Assembly (NCBI GenBank): GCA_900550825.1
Contig: URTZ01000028.1
Location: forward strand, 1-15,715
Source of the DNA: an uncultured Collinsella sp.
GTDB lineage: Bacteria; Actinomycetota; Coriobacteriia; Coriobacteriales; Coriobacteriaceae
Reading direction: 5' to 3'
DNA length: 15,715 bases
The position numbers and the translations under genes are program-made. How positions within the stretch are numbered: the stretch's first letter is position 1; every line of letters begins with the position of its first letter. The notes under the pieces were generated by a model that was not told the origin of the DNA, ran no database searches, and worked only from the letters and a program-made list of their open reading frames with translations. Of the stretch, positions 6,574 to 14,459 are shown piece after piece.

Positions 6574-7980
6574 ATGCCTCTTGCTGATGTCTTTAGCCTG
6601 CTCGTTTTGGGTCAGGGCAAATCCGGTCTCGATGTTGCCCGCTGGGCGCTGGCACATCCCGAGCGCGTAAGCGCCGTTACCGTTTATGGCGGTGGCACCT
6701 CTGAGCCCAATGACGCCACGCGTGCGCTCGAGGCTGCTGGTGCGTCGTTTGTCTATGGGACCGAACAGGTCGAGGGCGCCTATGACGTATGCGTGACGTG
6801 CCCGGGCATCTCGGAGTTCTCGGGCTTCTTTAAGGCCGGGCGCGAGCATGCCGCCCAGATTATGGGTGAGCCCGAGTTTGCCTATCGCCTGTCGCCCGAT
6901 AACTGGATTGCCATCACGGGCACCAACGGCAAGACGACCACCACGTCGCTGGCTGATTATCTGCTTAAGGCTGCCGGCGAGGCCAGCGTTGCTGTCGGCA
7001 ACATCGGCGAGCCGCCGGTCAACGAGATTGACGGCCGAGCCCACAACGAGTGGTTTGTGGCTGAGCTCTCGAGCTATCAGATTGCTACGACAACCGAGCT
7101 CCACCCCCGCGTGGCGGTGCTGCTCAACATCACTCCCGACCACTTGGGCTGGCATAAGAGCCATAAGAACTACGCGCTTGCCAAGATCAAACTGTTTGAC
7201 AATATGGTCGATGACGATCTGGCGGTTGTCGACGTCGAAGACGCCGGCATTCACGAGTTCGATGAGTACATCTACACGCCGGGTCGTCGCATCTGCAAGG
7301 TTGCCTTTGACGAGCCTGAGGGCGAGGATGCCGCCTTTGTGCGCGATGGCAAGATGATCGTGCGTCTGAAGGGCGTCGAGACCCCGCTCATCGCTACATC
7401 CGAGCTCAAGATCTCGGGCCATCACAATGTTATCAATGCCCTGTGTGCTGCCACGGCTGCCTTGGCAGTCGGTGCCGATGTCGATGGTGTCTGCCGCGGT
7501 CTTGCCTCGTTCCAGCCGCTCGAGCACCGCGTGGAGCCGTGTGGCGAGATTGACGGCGTGCGCTACGTCAACGATTCCAAGGCGACCAACACCGATGCGG
7601 TCGAGAAGGCACTGACGGCATTTCCCGATGACGACGTGATCTTGCTGCTCGGCGGCCACGATAAGGGCACGCCGCTCACGGACTTCGCGCGCGTCGTTAT
7701 GGACAACGTGCGCTCGGTCGTCTGCTTTGGCGATGCGCGCGAGCGCTTCACCGCCGCTATGGACGAGGCTGATGTCGATGGCGATGTGGATATCGCCCAG
7801 GCGGATGACCTGCGCGACGCCGTGGACGTTGCCCGTTCGCTTTCGAGCCGTGGCGATGTGATCTTACTTTCTCCTGCCTGCTCTTCGTTCGATGAGTTCT
7901 CGGGCTATGAGGAGCGCGGCCGCGTGTTTAAGGACTACGTGGCTCAGCTTGCCGCTACAGCGAAATCACAAATGGAATAG
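6574..7980 (+). CDS. murD: MurD, UDP-MurNAc-L-Ala--D-glutamate ligase
   Basis: MurD adds D-glutamate to UDP-MurNAc-L-Ala in the cytoplasm. The 468-residue product begins with a Rossmann-like domain (LVLGQGKSG, 10-18). It then shows the ATP P-loop GTNGKTTTT (116-124), GNIGEPPV (142-149), ELSSYQI (164-170) and TPDHLGWH (187-194). K204 lies at the place of the carbamylated lysine of E. coli MurD. The C-terminal domain has GHHNVINAL (282-290), NDSKATNTDAVEKAL (333-347), GGHDKGT (360-366) and LLSPACSSFDEF (431-442). The C-terminal set is diagnostic for MurD. It begins 9 bases after mraY with no strong ribosome binding site, which suggests coupling to the upstream gene. Confidence 0.96.
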   Translation: MPLADVFSLLVLGQGKSGLDVARWALAHPERVSAVTVYGGGTSEPNDATRALEAAGASFVYGTEQVEGAYDVCVTCPGISEFSGFFKAGREHAAQIMGEPEFAYRLSPDNWIAITGTNGKTTTTSLADYLLKAAGEASVAVGNIGEPPVNEIDGRAHNEWFVAELSSYQIATTTELHPRVAVLLNITPDHLGWHKSHKNYALAKIKLFDNMVDDDLAVVDVEDAGIHEFDEYIYTPGRRICKVAFDEPEGEDAAFVRDGKMIVRLKGVETPLIATSELKISGHHNVINALCAATAALAVGADVDGVCRGLASFQPLEHRVEPCGEIDGVRYVNDSKATNTDAVEKALTAFPDDDVILLLGGHDKGTPLTDFARVVMDNVRSVVCFGDARERFTAAMDEADVDGDVDIAQADDLRDAVDVARSLSSRGDVILLSPACSSFDEFSGYEERGRVFKDYVAQLAATAKSQME

Positions 7981-7988
7981 GGGTTGCG

Positions 7989-9509
7989 GTGAGAGAGGAG
8001 AGCCCCCGACAAGGTATGAGGAGGCCCGACTCGGACCGTGCTTCCTCACGTCGCACCACACCGCGTTCCAGCCACGGTGGGCAGTCGTTTAGCGAACGCT
8101 ATATTGCCGGCGTTCCCGCCCGTATCATGCGCCCCCGTTTGATATTCATGGCCTGCTTGTTTACCTTGGTATGCTTTGGCCTGCTGATGGTGTACTCGGC
8201 GTCTTCGGTCGAGGCGCTGCACGAGAATGGCTCGGCGACGTTTTTTCTGGGTCGACAGGCCGCGTTTGCCGTGGTCGGTGTTCTGGCGCTGATTGCCATC
8301 GTGCGCGTTTTGCCGGACAGCTGGTTTGGGGAGGATGTGCTCAGGATCTTCCTCATAGGCATGATAGGGCTACTGTTTCTGGTGTTCTTGGTGGGCAGCG
8401 GCAGCCGTGGCGCCACGCGCTGGCTTAACATCGCCGGTATTCAGTTCCAGCCTTCCGAGTTTTTAAAGCCATTTGCCATTGCGTATTCGGCCATCATGCT
8501 TGATCGCTTCTTTTCGCCCGGTGGCAACATCAACGAATTCCTTCGCAAGATGGGCATCTACCTGGGCATTTCGCTCTTTCTGATCTTTATCCAGCCCGAT
8601 TTCGGTACTGTCCTGATCATCCTGTTGACCCTCATGTGCATGGCGTTGTTTGCGGGTCTCGACCCCAGATTTATCATCGGCGTGCTAATCTTCGGCATTC
8701 TCGTGATCGTGATTGCGCTTGTCGCAGAGCCGTACCGTATGGTGCGTATTCAGGTTGCCTTGAACCCTTGGGCCGACGAGTATGGTGACGGCTATCAGGC
8801 CACGCTTGCCATTATGGCCTTTGCCTCGGGCGGTCTGTTCGGCCGTGGCATCGGCAACTCAACCATGAAGTACTCGTATCTGCCCGAGGCGCACAATGAC
8901 TACATCCTGGCCATCATTGGCGAGGAAGTCGGTTTTGTCGGAACCGTGCTGTTCTTCTTGGTGTTTGCGATGCTGATCTACTCGGCGTTTCGCATTGCCG
9001 AGCAGGCGACCGATCGCCGGGGCGCGCTTATGGCGTCTGGCTCCGCGGTCATTCTCGCAGTGCAGTTTTTGATTAACGCGCTGGGCATCCTCAACGTGTT
9101 TCCCATGACGGGCAAACCGTTGCCGTTTATTAGCTACGGCGGTTCGTCGATTATTGTGTCGCTCATGCTTGCCGGGTTGATCCTGCGCGTTTCGTACGAG
9201 AGCGCCCGCCGCGATGAGTATGACCGCCGCCGCGAGAGCTTTGCCGTTATGGATGAGAGTACCGCCGGCGTGCCCCACGTGCGCGGCGAGCGATCTTCGC
9301 GTAACGGTTTTACCGTCCTGGATGGCTCTGCGACCGAGCCGGCAGCCCGCCCGCGTCAGCGAACGGCGCCGCAAGGTCGTCCTCAGCGCCCCAGCCCTCG
9401 CAACGCGGGCGGCGGATATAATCGAATCGATTTGAACTCGGACCCGTCGGCGCGTCTGCGTACCGACGACCAGGGACCGCGTGTACGAAGGGACTACCAT
9501 GACCGATAA
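7989..9509 (+). CDS. ftsW: FtsW, septal peptidoglycan glycosyltransferase (SEDS family)
   Basis: FtsW polymerises lipid II into glycan strands at the septum, working with FtsI. The product has 506 residues with about ten membrane segments between residues 50 and 402. SEDS motifs present are GATRWLNIAGIQFQPSEFLKP (141-161), IQPDFGT (201-207), YLPEAHNDYILAIIGEE (297-313, with D304 at the position of the catalytic aspartate) and FPMTGKPLPFISYGGSS (371-387). The charged N-terminal tail is about 48 residues. The C-terminal tail of about 100 residues is rich in Arg, Pro, Ser and Gly and holds a weak internal repeat (FAVMDES at 418-424, FTVLDGS at 441-447). The GTG start is chosen because AGGGG (7979-7983) lies 5 bases before it. 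The ATG at 8016 lacks a properly spaced site. Confidence 0.95.
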   Translation: MREESPRQGMRRPDSDRASSRRTTPRSSHGGQSFSERYIAGVPARIMRPRLIFMACLFTLVCFGLLMVYSASSVEALHENGSATFFLGRQAAFAVVGVLALIAIVRVLPDSWFGEDVLRIFLIGMIGLLFLVFLVGSGSRGATRWLNIAGIQFQPSEFLKPFAIAYSAIMLDRFFSPGGNINEFLRKMGIYLGISLFLIFIQPDFGTVLIILLTLMCMALFAGLDPRFIIGVLIFGILVIVIALVAEPYRMVRIQVALNPWADEYGDGYQATLAIMAFASGGLFGRGIGNSTMKYSYLPEAHNDYILAIIGEEVGFVGTVLFFLVFAMLIYSAFRIAEQATDRRGALMASGSAVILAVQFLINALGILNVFPMTGKPLPFISYGGSSIIVSLMLAGLILRVSYESARRDEYDRRRESFAVMDESTAGVPHVRGERSSRNGFTVLDGSATEPAARPRQRTAPQGRPQRPSPRNAGGGYNRIDLNSDPSARLRTDDQGPRVRRDYHDR

Positions 9510-10614
9510 AATGACCGTTGCTATTGCAGCCGGCGGCACGGCCGGGCACATCAACCCCGCGCTCGCCTTGGCCGAAGAGCTGCGTGACCGTGGCCACCAC
9601 GTTGTGTTCGTGGGCCAGTCGCGCAAGCTCGAGGGTCGTCTGGTCCCCGAGGCTGGGTTTGATTTTGTGCCCATTACGGTCACGGGCTTCGACCGCTCCC
9701 GTCCTTGGACGGCGCTGACCTCGCTGTGGCGTGTCAACAAAGCCAAGCGTGCGCTCGCCAGTCATTTCTCAAAGGTCGGCAAGCCCGATGCCGCCATCGG
9801 TTTTGGTGCCTATGTCGAGGTTCCGCTGCTGGGGTGGTGCAAGGGCGCGGGCGTTCCGTATCTGCTGCATGAGCAGAACTCTGTTCCGGGCCTGGCCAAC
9901 AAGATGATGAACTCCCACGCCGCCCGCGTGTGCATCTCGGTGCCGGCAGCGCGTTCGGTCTTTGAGCGCGAAGGTGACCCTGACCACGTGCTCATGACCG
10001 GCAACCCCGTACGTCGCTCGGTGATCGAGGGCGATCGCGCTCGCGGCCGCAAGGCACTTGGCGTTCCCGAGGACGCTACGCTGCTGCTCGTCTTTGGCGG
10101 TTCACTTGGCGCCCAGCACCTCAACGAGCGTGTGGCTTCGCTCAAAAACGAGCTGCTTTCGCGCAAGAACCTCTATGTGTTGCATTCGACGGGTGCCGAC
10201 GGCTTTGAGGAGACCGAGCGCGCTTTGGCGCTGACGCCCGAGGAGGCGAAGCGTTACCGCGTCCAGCCTTACATCGACAACATGGGCGATATGCTGGCTG
10301 CTGCCGATTTGGTGCTCTCGCGTTCGGGCGCATCGAGCGTGGCCGAGATCGCTGCACTCGCCGTGCCTTCGGTGCTCGTGCCGTACCCGCATGCGACGGC
10401 CGACCACCAAACCACCAATGCCCGTTATCTGGTCGACGCTGGGGCCGGCGTGCTCTGCGCCGATGCCGATATCGACGGTTCTGCCTTTGCCGATGAACTG
10501 CTGCACCTGGTCGATGACGCGGCGGCGCGCGACGCCATGCGTCAGGCGGCGCGTGGTCTGGCTCAGGATAGGGCCGCCGCTCTTCTGGCGGATGCGGTAG
10601 AGGGTTTGCGTTAG
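9499..10614 (+). CDS. murG: MurG, UDP-GlcNAc transferase making lipid II
   Basis: MurG transfers GlcNAc from UDP-GlcNAc to lipid I on the inner face of the membrane, giving lipid II. From ATG 9499 the product is 371 residues with the GT-B fold motifs: the first glycine-rich loop GGTAGHINP (12-20), GFGAYVEVP (102-110), HEQNSVPG (124-131), TGNPVRR (167-173), the second glycine loop FGGSLGAQ (199-206), SRSGASSVAEI (274-284) and the donor-site HATADHQTTNA (298-308). ATG 9499 is preferred over GTG 9481 and ATG 9511 because AAGGGA (9488-9493) lies 5 bases before it. It overlaps the end of ftsW by 11 bases, typical of translational coupling. Confidence 0.95.
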   Translation: MTDKMTVAIAAGGTAGHINPALALAEELRDRGHHVVFVGQSRKLEGRLVPEAGFDFVPITVTGFDRSRPWTALTSLWRVNKAKRALASHFSKVGKPDAAIGFGAYVEVPLLGWCKGAGVPYLLHEQNSVPGLANKMMNSHAARVCISVPAARSVFEREGDPDHVLMTGNPVRRSVIEGDRARGRKALGVPEDATLLLVFGGSLGAQHLNERVASLKNELLSRKNLYVLHSTGADGFEETERALALTPEEAKRYRVQPYIDNMGDMLAAADLVLSRSGASSVAEIAALAVPSVLVPYPHATADHQTTNARYLVDAGAGVLCADADIDGSAFADELLHLVDDAAARDAMRQAARGLAQDRAAALLADAVEGLR

Positions 10615-10711
10615 TTAGACGGGATATCGTCGGTCGCCCTCGCGCTGATGCGGTAGGTGCGGTACAGTTAACGGGTTACAGGCAGTGTTTACGCAAGGAG
10701 TACACGAGCAC
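10615..10711 (+). promoter_or_regulatory. Intergenic region before murC, possible weak promoter
   Basis: The 97-base gap contains a direct repeat TGCGGTA (10649-10655 and 10658-10664). A weak -10-like box TACAGT (10663-10668) follows directly from the second copy. No clear -35 box is visible. The gap ends with AAGGAG (10695-10700), the murC ribosome binding site. No terminator is seen after murG, so read-through from upstream is likely. Confidence 0.3.
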
Positions 10712-12130
10712 ATGGCTGATTCCCAGACTGCAACCTCCGCGCCCGAGTTTAAGAGCGCCCACTTTATCGGTATCGGCGGCGCCGGCATGAGCGGCATCGC
10801 CCTCGTTCTTCACGAGCGCGGTTATGCCGTTACCGGCTCCGACCTTAAGACGTCACGTTATATCCGCCAGCTTACCCGCGCTGGTGTGAAGGTGCATGTG
10901 GGCCATGAGGCCGCCACGATCGACGAGGTCAAGCCCGACGTGGTTGTTGTCTCCACCGCTATTCCGGAGTCCAACCCTGAACTCGTGCGCGCTCGCGAGC
11001 TTGGTATTCCCGTGTGGCCCCGTGCCAAGATGCTCTCTGCTTTGGGCCACGGCTACACCACCGTCGCTGTTGCCGGCACGCATGGCAAGACCACCACGTC
11101 TTCGATGTGCGCCACCATGCTCGACCGCATGGGTCTGGATCCGAGCTTCTTGATCGGTGGCATCGTCGAGGGCTATGACACGAACGGCAAGAACGGCTCG
11201 GGCGACTACTTTGTCGCTGAGGCCGACGAGTCCGACAGCTCCTTCCTGTTCCTGAACCCCAACGTGGTCATCGTGACCAACGTCGAGGCCGACCACCTCG
11301 ATCACTACTCGGGTATCGAGGAGATCGAGGCAACTTTCGCCAAATTCATGAGCCTGGTGGGCGAGGACGGCACCGTCATCGTCTGCGGTGAGGACCCGCA
11401 TCTGGTCGAGCTCGCCAAGTCGACGGGTCGTCACGTGCTTTCCTACGGCTTTGCCGAGAGCAACGACATCGTCTGCATGCACCCGGATGTCAAGGGCATC
11501 CAGAGCGATTTTATCGTTCGCTTTGAGGACGGCACTGAGCACGCTGTGGAGATCAAGAGCAATCCCGGTCGCCACAACATGCTCAACGCCACGGCGGTGC
11601 TCACCGTCGCCCATGTCCTGGGCCTTGACATCGACGCCGCCGCCAAGGCGCTCTCGAGCTTTGAGGGCGTCCGCCGTCGCTTTACCCACGTGGGCGATAT
11701 CGATGGCATCACCGTGGTCGATGATTACGGCCATCACCCCACCGAGATCAAGGCGACGCTTGCTGCCGCTTCGTCGCTGGGCTACAAGCACGTCGACGTC
11801 GTGTTCCAGCCGCACCGCTATTCGCGCCTGCAGGCCCTGTGCGACGACTTTGCCGATGCATTTGCCAATGCCGATAAACTGCTGCTGATTGATGTGTTCT
11901 CGGCTGGCGAGATGCCCATTCCGGGTGTCACCTCTAAGATGCTCGCCGATACCGTGCGCGCCAAGCATCCTGGCAAGGAGGTCGTGTACTGCTCCAGCCG
12001 TCTTGAGCTCAATCAGGAGCTCGAGCAGATGGTGGGCGAGGGCGACCTGCTGCTCACTATGGGTGCCGGTGACGTTACGACCGTCGGTCCCGAGTTCATT
12101 GAGTATCTGACTGCCAAGAAAGACGCTTAA
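10712..12130 (+). CDS. murC: MurC, UDP-MurNAc--L-alanine ligase
   Basis: MurC adds L-alanine to UDP-MurNAc, the first amino-acid step of the stem peptide, in the cytoplasm. From ATG 10712 it is 472 residues. It has the N-terminal Rossmann motif GIGGAGMSGIA (20-30), the ATP P-loop GTHGKTTTS (122-130), EADESDSS (170-177), NVEADHLDHY (190-199), DDYGHHPTEI (337-346), FQPHRYSR (365-372) and MGAGD (450-454). The His-containing P-loop and DDYGHHPTE are diagnostic for MurC. The perfect AAGGAG site lies 11 bases before this ATG. A GTG at 10685 in the same frame would place that site inside the coding region, so it is rejected. murB follows after 5 bases. Confidence 0.95.
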   Translation: MADSQTATSAPEFKSAHFIGIGGAGMSGIALVLHERGYAVTGSDLKTSRYIRQLTRAGVKVHVGHEAATIDEVKPDVVVVSTAIPESNPELVRARELGIPVWPRAKMLSALGHGYTTVAVAGTHGKTTTSSMCATMLDRMGLDPSFLIGGIVEGYDTNGKNGSGDYFVAEADESDSSFLFLNPNVVIVTNVEADHLDHYSGIEEIEATFAKFMSLVGEDGTVIVCGEDPHLVELAKSTGRHVLSYGFAESNDIVCMHPDVKGIQSDFIVRFEDGTEHAVEIKSNPGRHNMLNATAVLTVAHVLGLDIDAAAKALSSFEGVRRRFTHVGDIDGITVVDDYGHHPTEIKATLAAASSLGYKHVDVVFQPHRYSRLQALCDDFADAFANADKLLLIDVFSAGEMPIPGVTSKMLADTVRAKHPGKEVVYCSSRLELNQELEQMVGEGDLLLTMGAGDVTTVGPEFIEYLTAKKDA

Positions 12131-12135
12131 GTCTA

Positions 12136-13047
12136 ATGGGTCTGTTTAACGCCGTCATGGCGCTCTCGGGCATGATCGACACGGATGTGATCGAGGACGA
12201 GCGCCTTGCGCGTCATACGAGCTATCGTATCGGCGGCAAGGCCGACCTCTTTGTGACGTGCCATAGCTACCATGCCCTGCGTCGCGCCGTGGCGGTGCTC
12301 GATCGCGAGCAGGTGCCGTGGGTCATCATCGGCAAGGGCTCCAATCTGCTGGTTGCCGATGGCGGTTATCGCGGCGCCGTCATTTCGCTCGGACGTGAGT
12401 TTCAGCGCACGGTTGTTGCCGATGACGGTTGTACGCTGACGGTCGGTGCGGGCGTGATGTTTGCGCGCCTGGTCAACGATGCCCTGTCGCGTAGCCTCTC
12501 GGGCCTTGAGTTTGCCGTTGGCATCCCTGGTTCGGTTGGCGGTGCGATATCTATGAATGCCGGCACACGGACCGAGTGGATTGGCTCGCTGGTTGAGGAT
12601 GTCGTAACGTTTGACCCGGCATCCGGTATCAAACATTATGCGGGGTCCGAGATCACTTGGGGCTACCGCGAATGTAGCCTTCCCCGCAATGAGATCATCC
12701 TCGAGTGCGTGCTCAAGCTTAAACTGGCGCCCAAGGCCGACATTCGCGAGCGCATGGAGCGGTACCTGACGAGGCGCAAGCGTACACAGCCCATGGGTCG
12801 CGCATCCTGCGGGTCGGTCTTTCGCAACCCGCCCGATGCGAGCGTGGGCAAGCTTATCGAGGATTGTGGATTAAAGGGTTTTTCGATTGGCGGCGCGGAA
12901 GTTTCGCCCGTTCACGCTAATTTTATCGTTAATAACGGAACTGCCTCGGCCGATGACGTTGCCGCGGTTATCAGACATGTGCACGGAAAGGTGAGGGAGG
13001 CGTATGGCATCGAGCTCAGACCGGAAGTTAAATTCCTCGGCTTCTAG
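12136..13047 (+). CDS. murB: MurB, UDP-N-acetylenolpyruvoylglucosamine reductase
   Basis: MurB reduces UDP-GlcNAc-enolpyruvate to UDP-MurNAc with NADPH and FAD, supplying the substrate of MurC, which is encoded next to it. The 303-residue product is the shorter (type II) form. It has HTSYRIGGKAD (27-37), the FAD-binding GKGSNLLV (67-74) and GIPGSVGGAISMNAG (129-143), then GYREC (176-180), and GSVFRNP (226-232) with the likely proton-donor serine S227. HANFIVN (260-266) lies near the end. No clear ribosome binding site precedes the ATG, which is 5 bases after the murC stop, so translation is probably coupled. murB in this place is found in some Gram-positive dcw clusters but not in the E. coli order. 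Confidence 0.94.
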   Translation: MGLFNAVMALSGMIDTDVIEDERLARHTSYRIGGKADLFVTCHSYHALRRAVAVLDREQVPWVIIGKGSNLLVADGGYRGAVISLGREFQRTVVADDGCTLTVGAGVMFARLVNDALSRSLSGLEFAVGIPGSVGGAISMNAGTRTEWIGSLVEDVVTFDPASGIKHYAGSEITWGYRECSLPRNEIILECVLKLKLAPKADIRERMERYLTRRKRTQPMGRASCGSVFRNPPDASVGKLIEDCGLKGFSIGGAEVSPVHANFIVNNGTASADDVAAVIRHVHGKVREAYGIELRPEVKFLGF

Positions 13048-14260
13048 AGCATCGAAACCCACCTTCCGCCGCGCCGGAGGGCGTTCCGGCGCGCCTGCCA
13101 AACCTCAACGCAATACCGTCGCGCACTCTAAGTCTGTCGGGCATGCTCGACAGACCAGTCGTCCGGTCGTCGGCTCGCAGCTCGGTAATCGTCCGGCCGC
13201 AAAAAAGTCCTCGCGTCCCTCGGTGACGTCAAAGCCTGTTATGGGCGCCAAGCCTGCCCGTCCCATGGCAACTCCTAAGCCACCGACGGGAACTAAAACG
13301 CTGCGTCCGGGTCGCACGCTGGGCGCATCGAAACCGCGCTCGCTGACATCGGTGCCGGCTACCGCCAAGAAGCCTTCGGGTAAAAAAGGCGTCAACCCGT
13401 TGTCTTCACTTGGGGCGATGGCAAATAAAACATCAGACGCCGCTTCTGTCGTTACAGGCAAAGGCAAAATCGTGGGCGGCGTTCTGGCCGTCTTGGCCGC
13501 GCTCGTCGTCGTTGCCATCGTGGTGATTAACTCTGGATTGTTTACCGCCACTGATATTCAGATTCAAGGCAGCGAGCATGTGACGAAGCACGATGCTATC
13601 CAGCTGATCGATTTGCCCGAGGGAACGTCGCTTTTTAACGTCGATCCCGACCAGATTACCGAGGACCTCAAGCAGAACCCGTGGGTCTCGGGCGTGGATG
13701 TTCAGCGTCAGTTCCCGCATACGCTCATCATTACGCCTATGGAGCGCAAGGTCATCGCAATTGCCTATATCAGCTCCGATGACCTAGCCTGGGCCATCGG
13801 GGATGATGACACCTGGATCGCCCCGCTGTCGACGTCGGTCGAAGTGGACGACCAGGGCAACGTCATCACGACAGGGCAGGGCTCAAATACCCTGACCGGC
13901 ATCGATGCCGCACTGGCGCTCGCTAAGCACTATGGCGCGGTGTTGCTGACTGATGTCTCGGCGGATGTCGCTCCAGTTTCCGGCCAGGCGGTGAGCTCCA
14001 AGGCCGTTAAGGCCGGCCTGGATTATGTGCGTGGTTTTTCGAGCGAGTTCTTGGGACAAGTCAAGGATATTTCCACGCCTTCGGTCGAAGCCATCTCGGC
14101 AAACCTCAATAACGGCATTGAGGTGTCGCTGGGCGATTCGGACGATATCGCCAAGAAGGAACGCGTAGTCACCAAGTTGCTTTCGCAGGTAGAGGGCGTA
14201 ACGTATATCAATGTGCGCTCTCCGGGCAACTACACATTTAGGAATGCTCCGACCTCATAG
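13004..14260 (+). CDS. ftsQ: FtsQ/DivIB-type divisome protein with POTRA domain
   Basis: FtsQ is a bitopic membrane protein that scaffolds FtsL and FtsB/DivIC and regulates FtsWI. The 418-residue product has a very long basic cytoplasmic tail (about 1-154, rich in Lys, Arg, Pro, Ser, Ala) and one membrane segment (about 156-177). A POTRA domain follows (about 182-255, beginning TDIQIQGSEHVTKHDA) with NPWVSGVDVQRQFPHTLII at 225-243, and then a beta-rich FtsQ/DivIB domain to the end. The tail includes two similar blocks, SKPVMGAKPARPM (76-88) and PKPPTGTKTLRPG (91-103). The start overlaps murB by 44 bases; GGGAGG (12995-13000) lies just 3 bases before the ATG, a tight spacing. Identity rests on the POTRA domain, topology and position before ftsZ. 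Confidence 0.9.
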   Translation: MASSSDRKLNSSASRASKPTFRRAGGRSGAPAKPQRNTVAHSKSVGHARQTSRPVVGSQLGNRPAAKKSSRPSVTSKPVMGAKPARPMATPKPPTGTKTLRPGRTLGASKPRSLTSVPATAKKPSGKKGVNPLSSLGAMANKTSDAASVVTGKGKIVGGVLAVLAALVVVAIVVINSGLFTATDIQIQGSEHVTKHDAIQLIDLPEGTSLFNVDPDQITEDLKQNPWVSGVDVQRQFPHTLIITPMERKVIAIAYISSDDLAWAIGDDDTWIAPLSTSVEVDDQGNVITTGQGSNTLTGIDAALALAKHYGAVLLTDVSADVAPVSGQAVSSKAVKAGLDYVRGFSSEFLGQVKDISTPSVEAISANLNNGIEVSLGDSDDIAKKERVVTKLLSQVEGVTYINVRSPGNYTFRNAPTS

Positions 14261-14324
14261 CGCTGGTTGATGCTTTGTTGAGTGGCCATACCACGCCGTT
14301 TATCTGGTTTGTTTGGTTTTCACG

Positions 14325-14338
14325 GTCAATTATTTGAC
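14325..14338 (+). repeat. Inverted repeat GTCAA-TTAT-TTGAC before ftsZ
   Basis: Perfect 5-base arms (14325-14329, 14334-14338) surround TTAT. The right arm is the core of the TTGACT -35-like box, so a protein bound here would cover it. Confidence 0.4.
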
Positions 14339-14391
14339 TGATACGTTCATAATGTGCAACCATAATACGGTTTACCTTTGCATTTACTTTC

Positions 14392-14403
14392 AACCTGAAG
14401 GTT
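14392..14403 (+). repeat. Inverted repeat AACCT-GA-AGGTT before ftsZ
   Basis: Perfect 5-base arms (14392-14396, 14399-14403) flank a 2-base centre. It lies just upstream of the GTTAAT -10-like box and overlaps its first bases. Confidence 0.35.
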
Positions 14404-14410
14404 AATGTGC

Positions 14411-14428
14411 GCAGGGGTCGACCCATGC
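14411..14428 (+). repeat. 18-bp near-perfect palindrome in the ftsZ leader
   Basis: GCAGGGGTCGACCCATGC is symmetric at 8 of 9 base pairs, with a perfect core GGGTCGACCC (14415-14424). It is centred 40 bases before the ftsZ start and immediately downstream of the GTTAAT -10-like box, about where transcription would begin. With almost no loop it is better suited to a protein dimer on DNA than to an RNA hairpin. Confidence 0.5.
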
Positions 14429-14459
14429 TATGGCTATAACCTTTGTTCGGAGGACCGAC

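Larger units (their letters stand above)
14261..14459 (+). promoter_or_regulatory. Regulatory leader of ftsZ
   Basis: This 199-base region is clearly richer in A and T than its surroundings and has no credible gene. One possible promoter uses the -35-like TTGACT (14334-14339) with CATAAT (14361-14366), but the 21-base spacing is long. Another is TTGCAT (14378-14383), 17 bases before GTTAAT (14401-14406). CATAAT also occurs at 14348-14353, 13 bases before the second copy. Three inverted repeats lie here and are listed separately. No intrinsic terminator is seen after ftsQ, so ftsZ may be read both from its own promoter and from upstream. Confidence 0.5.

Noticed and set aside
6295..7659. A 454-codon open frame on the - strand opposite mraY and murD
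   Set aside because: It spans two convincing genes on the other strand and has no protein-like motif.
10685..10711. Earlier GTG start for murC
   Set aside because: It would put the AAGGAG ribosome binding site inside the gene; ATG 10712 is served by that site.
14283..14320. GTGG-CCATA-CCAC followed by T-rich sequence as a terminator after ftsQ
   Set aside because: The stem has only four base pairs and the T-rich stretch is interrupted and distant, so it would be a poor terminator.
14430..14459. Earlier ATG start for ftsZ
   Set aside because: GGAGGA at 14449-14454 clearly serves ATG 14460, and FtsZ proteins do not normally carry this extra N-terminus.
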